NCBI GenBank assembly: GCA_031409495.1
Contig: JANNXI010000268.1
Span: 3,367-67,366 of the forward strand
DNA: 64,000 nucleotides
Source of the DNA: JANMDR01 sp031409495
GTDB taxonomy: Bacteria; Pseudomonadota; Gammaproteobacteria; Burkholderiales; Usitatibacteraceae
Direction of reading: 5' to 3'
The position numbers and the translations under genes are program-made. A model generated the notes under the pieces. The model made no database searches. It was not told the DNA's origin and saw only the letters and a program-made list of their open reading frames with translations. Shown here one piece after another: positions 27,847 through 36,436 of this stretch. Numbering within the stretch: the first letter of the stretch is position 1; each line of letters starts with the position of its first letter.

Positions 27847-29067
27847 TCAAAATAGTCCTAAGAATTTCTTGCGCATGGTTGCTACGTTTTGTTCGGCCAT
27901 CTTTATTAGCGCGTGCATCGCTTCGGTGTTTTGTTTTTCATCAAGTGCAATCGCTTTTTGCGCAAATTCAACTGCCTTTACATACTGGTCACGCGTATCG
28001 AATTTACAGGCGACTTGGGCGCGCAAGGCGTGCAGTTCGCTTAGTTTAGTGTTGTCGCCCACCTTATATTTATAGTCACAGTAATCGGCTTCGTCTGCCC
28101 ACCTCCTTGCCTGTTGCCAATTTTCAATTTGGACATTTAACCTAGCCAAGCGCATCGCAACTATAAAATTGCTGTCGGTGTAGTAGAGCTTTTCATAGTC
28201 AGCCCCCGCTCGTTTTACGTTGTTTAAGTGTTGGGCATACAGATCACCACGATTCATATACATATCTCGCACTGCTAGATCATCTATATTGTCATTACAA
28301 GCCAAGATGCCCGCACAATAGGTCTTTTCGGCTTGTTCAAACTTGCCAAAGCAATGATAATTCCAGCCATAATTATTCCAAAGTGCAGCTTCTTTCGGCA
28401 AGCGTTGCAGTGCATTTTCAAACGTCGCGCGCATCGCTGGCCAATCGTCCATCGCGGAATACACTTCAGCTAAATCTGTCACCATGTCGGAATATTGGCG
28501 GTGCTCGCCTTGCAACGACTGTTGCGCCTTGCTAGGCAACGCCGCAAAATCGGCAAGCACTTTTTTAAGAACAATAATTGCTTCTGGGTAGCGCTCAGCC
28601 TTACGCAGGCTCTTTCCCCAAAAGCCAAAATGAAAAAATGCATCCTCCTCCTCGCACTTAAAATCGACGGCATCACCATAAACATTTGAATACGCGCTGC
28701 CGGCTTCGACATGACGACCCAATTCATGCAGCAATCGTGCGCGACCGGTCAAGTTTTCATAAAACGCGCTGTAGCGAATACTGATTTCTTCATAGGTTAA
28801 AGCCAGCGCATAGTCCGGCTTTACGCGATTTGCACAATTGTGATGTGCCATGCCGGCGATGTGCGCATGGTTATTGACGGCACTGCCTTCGCCTTGATCT
28901 AAATAGGCTTGAAACAGTGCGCAGGCCCGTAAATAGGCCTCTCGCGCAAATACCTGATATGGCATTCCAAAATCATCTTCCCCGTCATCTTCATCACGCT
29001 CGTCAAGAAGCTCATTTATTTTTACGCCAGCGTTGTAATAGTCGTAGGCAACTCCGCCATCAAGCAT
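27847..29067 (-). pseudogene. TPR-repeat protein, C-terminal part of a probably frameshifted gene
   Basis: The frame from about 29067 (first good ATG, MLDGGVAYDYYNAG) encodes about 406 residues with repeated helical TPR-type motifs (for example ALWNNYGWNYHCFGKFEQAEK). Read-through in the same frame continues up to 29157 and overlaps the end of the upstream frame by 56 bp. Removing one T near 29100 would join the upstream CSD ending to NANLPFPVNFP here, making one continuous TPR protein. No ribosome site precedes the ATG. I therefore treat it as the 3' part of one gene broken by a frameshift, while a separate gene remains possible. Function unknown. Confidence 0.55.
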
Positions 29068-29101
29068 TATCGGGAAATTAACCGGAAACGGTAAATTGGC
29101 G

Positions 29102-30165
29102 TTAATCCGAACACAAATAGCGTGCCTGATTAAACACATCGTTCGTGGCAGTTGCAAAATATTCCTCGAAAAAATGGATGCTTTTTTCTACGTTGCCTAA
29201 ATTACCCCAAGCGCGCGCAAGCACTAAATTAGCGGTGCTGCAACCTGCATCAAGTACCAGCGCTTTTTCAGCCAATACGATACATTTTTGAAACAACACA
29301 GTGTCACTGCAGTCGCATAAATCAACACGCAAATAGGTGGTGTCCATATGCAACAGCGCGTAGGCCACGTACAACGTTGGATTTTCCACCTTAGCTACAT
29401 TGATGGTTTGTTCAAGAAGTTCCGTGTGCAGCTGCGATGCAGCTTGGCTCTCCCACACCGCTGCGCCGTTGAAGCAGTCAGCGGCAAGATCATATCGTTG
29501 CAGCGTAAATGCCAGTAGTCCCGTTTCGCTCAATACCTGCGCATCATCGGGCGCATGCTTAAGTGCTTCGACGTAGCATTCAAGTGCCAGCTCAGACTGA
29601 TTTGATCGCTGCAAAAATCTGGCCTTCTCAGCTAGGGCGCAGCGCATTTTGGGATCAATCTCGGTTCTAGGGTGCAGCGCAGTGTTGGCGCCAGCGGTGT
29701 CAGTGGCGTAAGTGGCTGCGAATTGTGGAATCAACGCCATCCAGCGATCAAAGTACGCCAATGCCTGCGAAATGTGGCCGCACTGCTCGTGGGCTAACAG
29801 TGCAATGCCAATCGCACGCACGGACTGATCAAAGGTGGGTGACCGCCCCAGTACGTTTTCCACATCTGCGATTATCGCCGCGTAGTTTGGTGGCTCGCTT
29901 TGCGCAAATGCTTGCGTTCGTAGAAAATAGCCCTCAAGATGATTGGGCTTTAACGCAAGAGCGGATGTTAAGTCATCCAATATAGGTCGTGCGTCAAAAA
30001 TTGGGCTGTCGCCGTTTTGCCACAGCCCATACCTGCTAGCTGCACGCAAATAGTAAGCCTCGCTTTGCGACGTATTTATGGTGATAAAGGTGTTAATAGC
30101 GCGATGGCGTCAGTGAATCGACCCGTGTCGAATAAGTCTTCAGCTTCAATTATAATTTTTTCCAC
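29102..30165 (-). pseudogene. TPR-repeat protein, N-terminal part with internal frameshift
   Basis: From a GTG at 30165 the minus strand encodes VEKIIIEAEDLFDTGRFTDA and runs to a stop at 30076-30078. The shifted frame then reads INTSQSEAYYLRAASRYGLW and continues for about 315 more residues of TPR-like helices to 29102. The two pieces fit as one TPR start (AIALLTPLSP then INTSQSEAYYLR), so one base appears to be missing near 30080. Together with the second break near 29100 this suggests an inactivated or mis-sequenced gene of roughly 790 residues. The function of the intact protein is unknown. Confidence 0.6.
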
Positions 30166-30172
30166 TTAGCTA

Positions 30173-30416
30173 TCCAGGTAGTTTGAAAGCGATGCGTGGT
30201 TTCAAGCGTACCGCAAAAATCCAGTTCAACACTTTCCGCGTAGTGCATAAGTAAGCATTGTTTGCATCTCATCATTTGTATGCCTTTCATCTAATCCAGG
30301 TAGTTTGAAAGCGATGCGTTGTTTCAAGCGTACCGCAAAAATCCAGTTCAACACTTTCCGCGTAGTGCATAAGTAAGCATTGTTTGCATCCCATCGTTTG
30401 TATGCCTTTCATCTAA
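30173..30416. repeat. 122-bp tandem direct duplication upstream of the DUF3034 gene
   Basis: Two units of 122 bp (30173-30294 and 30295-30416) follow each other head to tail with about three mismatches. The unit begins TCCAGGTAGTTTGAAAGCGA. The second unit ends 18 bp before the ATG of the DUF3034 gene, so promoter and leader elements are likely duplicated. The repeat also abuts the start of the broken TPR gene. Confidence 0.95.
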
Positions 30417-30434
30417 TTCAGAGAGATCCACCTC

Positions 30435-31358
30435 ATGAAATTTAAATCAACCCCCAGTTTTCCTAAAACCAACGCAATCAACATTCTGCTCACACCGCTA
30501 TTATTGGCGCTTAGCGCCGCAAGCTATGCTCAAACCCCCGCGGTCGAGGCGACTCCGGTCAGTCCAAGCACATTTTCGTCAAAGCTATTGCTCACTGGTG
30601 GCGTTTCCAGCATTGAAGGTGCGGCAGGCGGCGGATTGACCCCATGGGCGGTGATTGGCGGCAACGGCACAAGCGATCAGTTTGGCGCAAATGTGTTCGC
30701 CACGAATGTGCGGGCTAAAGACTACAACTTGGCCGTAGTTGGGGGCTTGATCGGTATTTACGATCGTGCAGAATTGTCGTTTGCTAAACAAACCTTTGAT
30801 ACCCGTAATGTGGGCGGTTTGTTAGGGCTTGGTAATGGTTATAAATTTGAACAGCAAATTATCGGCTTAAAAGTACGGGTCGCTGGCGACGCCGTACTAG
30901 AGCAAGATAGCGCGCTGCCGCAAATTTCAGTTGGCCTACTGCATAAAAAGAATAATCGCGGCCAATTACTGAACGCCTTGGGCATTCCTAAAGACAAAGG
31001 TACGGATGTTTATGTATCGGCCACCAAGCTATTTTTAAGCACCAGCATTTTAGTCAACGGCACGGTGCGCTTCACCAAAGCGAATCAAACTGGAATTTTA
31101 GGTTTCAACACTGGCGGCTACAAAACAAAGCTAGAAGGCTCGATTGCCTACTTGCTGCGGCGTGACTTCGCTATCGGCGCCGAGTTTCGTGCCAAGCCCG
31201 ATAAACTTGGCTTCGAGGAAAACAACTGGGCAGATTTGTTTGTAGCGTGGGCGCCAACCAAGAATGTATCGGTCACTTTAGCCTATGCCGACCTTGGCAA
31301 CATCGTAATCAAAGACAAGCAGCGCGCGACGTATTTGTCTGTACAAGTTGGCTTCTAA
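30435..31358 (+). CDS. DUF3034 family exported protein (outer-membrane barrel-like)
   Basis: This 307-residue protein has a signal peptide (about 1-33, ending SYAQ) and a mature part rich in alternating strands. It opens with the family signature LLLTGGVSSIEGAAGGGLTPWAVIGG and ends in a phenylalanine (LSVQVGF), as in outer-membrane proteins. DUF3034 proteins have no established biochemical role. It is followed at 40 bp by an exported truncated haemoglobin gene and then a terminator hairpin, so the two likely form a unit. A GAGAG site lies before the ATG. The duplicated 122-bp leader directly upstream suggests altered control. Confidence 0.85.
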   Translation: MKFKSTPSFPKTNAINILLTPLLLALSAASYAQTPAVEATPVSPSTFSSKLLLTGGVSSIEGAAGGGLTPWAVIGGNGTSDQFGANVFATNVRAKDYNLAVVGGLIGIYDRAELSFAKQTFDTRNVGGLLGLGNGYKFEQQIIGLKVRVAGDAVLEQDSALPQISVGLLHKKNNRGQLLNALGIPKDKGTDVYVSATKLFLSTSILVNGTVRFTKANQTGILGFNTGGYKTKLEGSIAYLLRRDFAIGAEFRAKPDKLGFEENNWADLFVAWAPTKNVSVTLAYADLGNIVIKDKQRATYLSVQVGF

Positions 31359-31398
31359 TTTATTCAACCCTAATTTTCAGCATCGAAAGACTAATTTC

Positions 31399-31872
31399 AT
31401 GAATCTCACCATCACCAAACGTATTTTTGCCACCTTTGCAGCCCTTGGTATTTTAATCAGCGGCACTTTTATGGCGCAAACCGCACAAGCGCAAGAGGGC
31501 GCGCGCTTATCGGGCACAGAAACATTTAAAGATTTCGGCGGCAAAGCCGGTCTTGAAAAAATCATGGATACGTTTTGGTTAAATTTACTTGCCGAACCAA
31601 GCATGAAGCCGTTTTTTACTGAAACTGATCCCGCGCACTTTAAGAAGCAGTTGGTCGACCAAACCTGTGAAATTATGAACGGCGGCTGCGAATACCAAGG
31701 CGGCAAAATGAAGCCGATTCATGCGGGACATTTGATTAAGCGCGAACACTTCAATGCCTTAGTTGAGCAGCTTCAAAAGGCAATGACCACCCACAGCGTG
31801 CCGTTTGCGTCGCAAAATAAGCTGTTAGCGGCCTTAGCACCGATGCACCGTGATATCGTTACTAAGCAATAG
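31399..31872 (+). CDS. Exported group 1 truncated haemoglobin
   Basis: This 157-residue protein has a signal peptide of about 31 residues ending AQAQ and then a group 1 truncated globin fold (DFGGKAGLEKIMDTFW, PSMKPFFTETDP, then the distal/proximal segment HAGHLIKREHFNALVEQL). The proximal His is probably in the IHAGHLI region. These proteins bind O2 or NO; export to the periplasm is unusual but known in proteobacteria. The start at 31399 is chosen because it begins the signal peptide; the frame is open further upstream into the DUF3034 gene end. Confidence 0.88.
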   Translation: MNLTITKRIFATFAALGILISGTFMAQTAQAQEGARLSGTETFKDFGGKAGLEKIMDTFWLNLLAEPSMKPFFTETDPAHFKKQLVDQTCEIMNGGCEYQGGKMKPIHAGHLIKREHFNALVEQLQKAMTTHSVPFASQNKLLAALAPMHRDIVTKQ

Positions 31873-31890
31873 TTTTTAGCATAGAAATGA

Positions 31891-31922
31891 CCTGAAGACG
31901 CCCTAAAATAGGGCGTCTTCAG
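31891..31922 (+). terminator. Palindromic terminator after the globin gene
   Basis: CTGAAGACGCCCTA and TAGGGCGTCTTCAG arms with an AAA loop, followed by TCTTTTTA. It lies 19 bp past the globin stop and belongs to the recurrent palindrome family. Confidence 0.85.
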
Positions 31923-32064
31923 TCTTTTTAAGATTGATCAGCACGACCTGCTTGCCATTTTTTCGCCACAATCTATCCTAATTTGCACTAAATTGCTGCA
32001 CAAATCGCACACGATGTAGGCCTTAAATGAAGGTGTCGCCAACCCATCATTTAAGGACAACGCC

Positions 32065-32316
32065 ATGAAAACCTTGCAATTTAATCGCTTAAACGGTTTC
32101 AATTTATTCAGCGTAGCAGCCAGCGCAGCAGTCATGGCAGCGATAGCAGTTGCAGCTTCAGTTGTTTTTGTAAGCGTAGTAAACGAGCATGGCGCAAGTA
32201 GCCAGCCGCCGGAGCATGATGTGAAGGGCGATTTATTTGCCACTATTGAATCACAAGCCGATACCGCCGCTGCAAGTTTTTCACCACGATCATCAACATT
32301 AGAAAAATTCGATTAA
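32065..32316 (+). CDS. Small single-pass membrane protein (83 aa)
   Basis: This 83-residue frame has a hydrophobic segment at about 14-40 (LFSVAASAAVMAAIAVAASVV) and a polar C-terminus. An AAGGA site 7 bp before the ATG supports translation. It sits just upstream of an ECF sigma factor gene on the same strand and may belong to that unit. No family is recognised. Confidence 0.65.
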   Translation: MKTLQFNRLNGFNLFSVAASAAVMAAIAVAASVVFVSVVNEHGASSQPPEHDVKGDLFATIESQADTAAASFSPRSSTLEKFD

Positions 32317-32373
32317 CACCTAATTATGAACCTCAGCATCACGCGCGCAACGGGCAACGCAAGTTATTCAACA

Positions 32374-32395
32374 CGTTTAGGTCAGCGCCTAAACG
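32374..32395. promoter_or_regulatory. Inverted repeat before the ECF sigma gene
   Basis: CGTTTAGG and CCTAAACG arms are separated by 6 bp, ending 11 bp before the preferred ATG of the sigma gene. No T run follows, so an operator or mRNA structure is more likely than a terminator. Confidence 0.4.
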
Positions 32396-32406
32396 CGTTT
32401 ATAATT

Positions 32407-33144
32407 ATGCGTATGAATGAGTCAAAAAAACCTCGGGTTACAAAAGTACCAAGTCGCCTCGCCGCTTGTGTGGCTACGCCCAAGTTGGGCGATACCACCC
32501 AGGCAGAGATTGATGCCGCTGCCGCCAACGCCAAACGCGATGCCGAAAATTTAGAGCTTTTCTCTCTGGTACAGGCGATGGCGCGGCAGGAACAACCCGC
32601 GCTTTCGTGCTTTTATGATCTCACTATGCGACGCGTTTTTACCATCGCGCAACGCATTGTGCGGCTGCCTGAATTAGCCGAAGAAGTGGTATCTGATACG
32701 TATATGCAAGTATGGCGCGAAGCGACACGCTATGATGCATCGCGAGGCCGCGTGATGGCTTGGCTGCTGATTGTTGCTCGGAGCCGCGCGCTAGACTGTT
32801 TGCGGCGTCAAGACGACACGGTAGCGCACCCTGAGCCGCACCTCCTGCAAGACATGGAAAGCGATGAACACGGCGATATGCAGCAAGCTGGTGACGCACC
32901 TAGCAACGCATCACCACCCGACTTACTCGCCACCACGGAACGTAACACCGCCTTGCACCAGGCGCTGCTGACGCTCGCGCCCATCGAGCGACAACTACTG
33001 GCGCTCGCTTTTTTTCGCGGTTTAAGTCATGCCGAAATAGCCGACCACGCCAATCTTGCGCTTGGCACCGTAAAAACCCACATTCGCCGCGCGCTAGCAT
33101 CCTTGCGCGTCGTTCTTGGCGACAATGCCGCCGAATACATTTAA
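32407..33144 (+). CDS. ECF sigma factor, RpoE/ChrR-partner type
   Basis: This sigma factor has about 245 residues: region 2 at about 65-130 (YDLTMRRVFTIAQRI, EEVVSDTYMQVWREA, WLLIVARSRALDCLRR) and region 4 at about 180-235 (LAPIERQLLALAFFRGLSHAEIA, then LALGTVKTHIRRAL). It is followed by a ChrR-like cupin gene, the arrangement of singlet-oxygen or peroxide-responsive ECF units. The ATG at 32407 is preferred because the residues before it look non-conserved; a start at 32326 or 32413 is possible. No strong ribosome site distinguishes them. Confidence 0.87.
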   Translation: MRMNESKKPRVTKVPSRLAACVATPKLGDTTQAEIDAAAANAKRDAENLELFSLVQAMARQEQPALSCFYDLTMRRVFTIAQRIVRLPELAEEVVSDTYMQVWREATRYDASRGRVMAWLLIVARSRALDCLRRQDDTVAHPEPHLLQDMESDEHGDMQQAGDAPSNASPPDLLATTERNTALHQALLTLAPIERQLLALAFFRGLSHAEIADHANLALGTVKTHIRRALASLRVVLGDNAAEYI

Positions 33145-33154
33145 CGAGATCGCC

Positions 33155-33718
33155 ATGCGCGCCAAGTCAAACACACTGAGCACAATATCAAAAGGCATGA
33201 CTGATAGTTTGCCGCAAAACACCATCGATGCCATCGCGGAAAATTTAGCGCTGATCGACGTAGCACCAGCGCGTAGTGCGCGCGTAAAAGCGGCACTGTT
33301 AGCTTGGTCAGTAACGGCAACCAGCATGACAACTACGCGCACCACGACGGCTACGGAGACCGAAAAAAACATCAGCACGCACCACGCATTTAATGCAGCC
33401 GATAGCGGCGGTGGCGCGAAATGGCGCGTCATTAACCCTCTTGTTTCGATGCAAATATTGCACGACGATGGTGAAACCCTGTCTTGGTACGCGCGTTTCC
33501 AGCCTGGCGGCCGCCTGCCTGCACACGACCATACAGGCGACGAAGAAAGCTTAGTCATCAGCGGCTCGTGCTATTTAAACGACAAACTGATGCAAGTAGG
33601 TGACTATCAAGTTTGCCGCGCAGGGTCTCGCCACGATAATGTGCATAGTGAACATGGCTGCATGCTGTTCATTCGCACGCCCAAGGCCATGCTGCGCAGC
33701 CACGCGCATGCTTATTGA
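33155..33718 (+). CDS. ChrR-like cupin protein, putative anti-sigma partner lacking the zinc domain
   Basis: This 187-residue protein has a C-terminal cupin at about 90-180 with the metal-type motif PAHDHTGDEESLVISG and a later His in HDNVHSEHG. It resembles the C-terminal sensor half of ChrR, but the N-terminal zinc-binding anti-sigma region (His with CxxC) is absent; only a short helical linker-like stretch (IAENLALIDVAPARSARVKAALLA) precedes the cupin. The ATG at 33155 has a GAGA site and avoids overlap with the sigma gene; an ATG at 33125 would overlap it by 20 bp. It may sense an oxidant or small ligand and act on the adjacent sigma factor, but how without the zinc domain is unclear. Confidence 0.75.
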   Translation: MRAKSNTLSTISKGMTDSLPQNTIDAIAENLALIDVAPARSARVKAALLAWSVTATSMTTTRTTTATETEKNISTHHAFNAADSGGGAKWRVINPLVSMQILHDDGETLSWYARFQPGGRLPAHDHTGDEESLVISGSCYLNDKLMQVGDYQVCRAGSRHDNVHSEHGCMLFIRTPKAMLRSHAHAY

Positions 33719-33812
33719 TTGGCGCTTTCCAAAGCATGATTTGCGCAAGTACCGAGCAACACCAGGAACAACGCATTGGAACAACAAACAAGAGAAATTA
33801 GCAGTAAAAATA

Positions 33813-33847
33813 GCCTGAAGGTGCCCTATTTTAGGGCTTCTTCAGGC
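33813..33847 (+). terminator. Palindromic terminator after the ChrR-like gene
   Basis: GCCTGAAGGTGCCCTA and TAGGGCTTCTTCAGGC arms around a TTT loop, followed by TATTTCTTTT. It is a member of the recurrent palindrome family. Confidence 0.8.
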
Positions 33848-33986
33848 TATTTCTTTTAAAAAAGCAACATTTACCCACGTTGGGGGAGGATCACCGGCTA
33901 AGTGGCTTGCTCGCATCACGAAACAAATAGGGTATATTTATTTTTTCGGCTCACCATCCAACACACCAACTTAAAAAGAAAGTCTC

Positions 33987-34994
33987 ATGTCTAATACCAT
34001 AGAAGTAACCCGTGCCATATACGAACAACGTGGTCCAGTACCACAGGAATCTATTGCTGCAGTGAAGCAAACTTTACCAGCGCTCACGCCGAGCCAAGTT
34101 CTCATTGAAGTACTGGCTTCCCCTATTAACCCTTCCGACGTGCTCACCCTTACTGGCGGCTATGGCATATTGCCACCGTTGCCTGCAGTGGGTGGCAATG
34201 AAGGCGTTGGTAAAGTTGCGGCGATTGGCGATGATGTGATGAGCCTAACTGTAGGCCAAATGGTGTTGCTGCCTGTGGGCACGGGTACGTGGTCAACACA
34301 CATCGTGGCAGACGCTCGCAAAGTCATGGCTGCGCCGAAGGGCGCGGATCCTGAACAATTAAGTATGTTGACGGTAAACCCACCCACGGCATCGTTGATG
34401 CTGTCTGAGTTTGTGGACTTAAAAGAGGGTGATTGGGTCATTCAAAACGCAGCTAACTCTGGTGTGGGCGCGTATTTGGTGCAGTTAGCAAAACTACGCG
34501 GCTTAAAAACAGTGAATATCGTGCGCCGTGATAGCGCCATTGACGGCGTTAAAGCCATGGGGGGCGATGTAGTCATCACCGACGGCAAGGGCTTCGGTAA
34601 GCGGGTGGCTGAAGCAACAGGCGGCGCAAAAATAATGCTCGGCATTGACGCGGTGGGTGGCGCTGCAACCGACCGCCTAGCGTCATGCTTGGGCGAAGGC
34701 GGCACGCTGGTTAACTACGGCATGATGAGCGGCGAACCTTGCCAGGTGTCGCCAGCTAACTTCGTGTTTCGGAACATCACCTTAAAAGGTTTTTGGCTGG
34801 CGTTTTGGTTTCGGAACGCCACGCCACAACAACAAGCCGCTACGTTTGGCAGTATTGCTAAGCTGATTGCTGAAGGCAAATTACACACGGCAATTCATGC
34901 ACGTTATGGCTTGAGCCAGATTAAAGAGGCCGTGGCCGCAGCAGCAGCTGGCGAGCGCAATGGTAAGATTTTGGTGGTGCCCGGTTTAGGCTAA
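33987..34994 (+). CDS. MDR-superfamily oxidoreductase (trans-2-enoyl reductase/quinone reductase-like)
   Basis: This 335-residue cytoplasmic NAD(P)H-dependent oxidoreductase has a GroES-like N-domain (EVLASPINPSDVLTLTGGYG; VGGNEGVGKVAAIGD) and a Rossmann domain with NAANSGVGAYLVQLAK at about 151-166. The NPPTASLML segment and PSDV motif recall mitochondrial-type enoyl-CoA/ACP reductases (MECR) rather than zinc alcohol dehydrogenases, and no catalytic zinc ligands are evident. It is monocistronic, bracketed by two palindromic terminators. The physiological substrate cannot be told from sequence. Confidence 0.85.
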   Translation: MSNTIEVTRAIYEQRGPVPQESIAAVKQTLPALTPSQVLIEVLASPINPSDVLTLTGGYGILPPLPAVGGNEGVGKVAAIGDDVMSLTVGQMVLLPVGTGTWSTHIVADARKVMAAPKGADPEQLSMLTVNPPTASLMLSEFVDLKEGDWVIQNAANSGVGAYLVQLAKLRGLKTVNIVRRDSAIDGVKAMGGDVVITDGKGFGKRVAEATGGAKIMLGIDAVGGAATDRLASCLGEGGTLVNYGMMSGEPCQVSPANFVFRNITLKGFWLAFWFRNATPQQQAATFGSIAKLIAEGKLHTAIHARYGLSQIKEAVAAAAAGERNGKILVVPGLG

Positions 34995-35017
34995 ACTTGC
35001 TGCAGCAGCACCCTACA

Positions 35018-35060
35018 AATAGGCTGTAGATGCCCGAAAATAGGGCATCTACAGCCTATT
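35018..35060. terminator. Bidirectional palindromic terminator between MDR gene and astB
   Basis: AATAGGCTGTAGATGCCC pairs perfectly with GGGCATCTACAGCCTATT across a 7-base loop. It lies between two convergent genes and can serve both. Its stem flanks (CTGTAGAT) differ from the CTGAAGAC version of the family. Confidence 0.85.
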
Positions 35061-35063
35061 AAT

Positions 35064-36425
35064 TTAGATGGTTTGGAATGGGTAAACGGAACCCAGCTGC
35101 AAGATTTGGGTTAGGCTATCCAGCGCCGCGCGGGATTCATCGAGCAATTGCGGATCACCCAAATCTGCCTCAGCCATACGATCCCGATAATGCTGCTTTA
35201 CCCACGTCGTAAGCGTGGTGTACAGCGCCGGGGTAAGCAACACGCCAGGATTTACGGCGGCAGCTTCGGTTGCGGTTAATTCAACGCGCAGCCGGAGGCA
35301 GGCGGGGCCGCCACCGTTGCGCATGCTTTCACGTAGATCCATCACCAGCACTTTTTTAATCGGTGTCAATGCCGCTTCCGTCAGCCCTTGTAAATAATGC
35401 CAAACCCGCGCGTTATTCTTACATTCACTCGGCACCAGCAACATCATGCTGCCATCGGCTTGGCTTAATAACTGGCTATTAAACAAATAGGAACTTACGG
35501 CGTCGGCCACACTTACCGCGTTGCTCGGCACCACAACAGCCACAAAACTGGCGCCTTGTTTTTGCTTTAGCTCCGCGATCACAGCCGCTTGATCTAAAAA
35601 CGCCTGCTCATGACAAAACAATACATTACCGTTACCAACAGCAATTACGTCGTTGTGAAACACTCCTGCGTCAATCACGTCGGGATGTTGCTGTGCGTAA
35701 ACCACATGCGCGTCAGAAAGCCCGTGTAGGCGTGCCACCGCCTGCGAAGCTTCAAGGGATTGCCGCGCGGGAAAGCGCTTCGGCGCAGGTTTAGAAGTAT
35801 CAAAACCATGCGCGCCATAGACAAAAAACTCTACCCCGCGTTGACCATACTCTGCACAAAACCTGGTGTGGTTAGCCGCACCCTCGTCGCCCAAGGCCGG
35901 ACAGTTTTGCAGCGCGCCGTGATGCGCAAAATATTGCGCATTGGGAAACATCGCCTGCAACAATCTGCTCGTTTGCGGATGCTCCATCGCCCGATGAAAT
36001 TTATTGTTTAAATTTGCCGCAGTAAAATGTACGCGGCCATCAGCCGTATTGGCCGATGGGCTCACCGTGGCGGCGTTGGCCGTCCACATAGATGAAGCAC
36101 TACACACGCTATTGAATATTGCAGGTGCATTTTTTACCGCTACGCTAATCACTTGCGCATCGCTACCAACAAAGCCTAATGCCTGCAAAGCCCCTATATT
36201 CGGGCGTTCGTGGGGTGCAAATACGCCTTGCGAAAAGCCCTGATCATGCAGGGCCTTCATTTTATCAAGCCCTTGCAGCGCGGCAAGCTTAGGGTTAGCG
36301 ACTGCACCCTGATTATTGCTCGACGCAATATTGCCAAAAGATAAGCCACTGTAATTATGCGTGGGCCCGACTAAACCGTCGAAGTTAAACTCAGTAGTAC
36401 GTGCTTTAGGTAATGGCGTTTGCAT
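35064..36425 (-). CDS. astB: N-succinylarginine dihydrolase
   Basis: This 453-residue enzyme of the arginine succinyltransferase (AST) pathway converts N2-succinylarginine to N2-succinylornithine, CO2 and ammonia in the cytoplasm. The N-terminal FNFDGLVGPTHNYSGLSFGN and the ending segment MRNGGGPACLRLRVEL (with the catalytic Cys in GGGPACLR) are hallmarks of AstB/AruB, and the length matches the family (about 445). It is the last gene of aruCFGDB, 11 bp after astD. In Pseudomonas the operon continues with aruE, which is absent here. Confidence 0.96.
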   Translation of the reverse strand: MQTPLPKARTTEFNFDGLVGPTHNYSGLSFGNIASSNNQGAVANPKLAALQGLDKMKALHDQGFSQGVFAPHERPNIGALQALGFVGSDAQVISVAVKNAPAIFNSVCSASSMWTANAATVSPSANTADGRVHFTAANLNNKFHRAMEHPQTSRLLQAMFPNAQYFAHHGALQNCPALGDEGAANHTRFCAEYGQRGVEFFVYGAHGFDTSKPAPKRFPARQSLEASQAVARLHGLSDAHVVYAQQHPDVIDAGVFHNDVIAVGNGNVLFCHEQAFLDQAAVIAELKQKQGASFVAVVVPSNAVSVADAVSSYLFNSQLLSQADGSMMLLVPSECKNNARVWHYLQGLTEAALTPIKKVLVMDLRESMRNGGGPACLRLRVELTATEAAAVNPGVLLTPALYTTLTTWVKQHYRDRMAEADLGDPQLLDESRAALDSLTQILQLGSVYPFQTI

Positions 36426-36436
36426 GATTTATCTTT

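Noticed and set aside
30173..30416. CRISPR-like repeat
   Set aside because: Only two units of 122 bp without spacers, so it is a simple tandem duplication.
31938..32243. Minus-strand frame of 101 codons
   Set aside because: It lies opposite the small membrane protein that has a good ribosome site; no family or signal.
33987..34994. Zinc alcohol dehydrogenase
   Set aside because: The catalytic zinc ligands are missing, so a quinone/enoyl reductase type is more likely.
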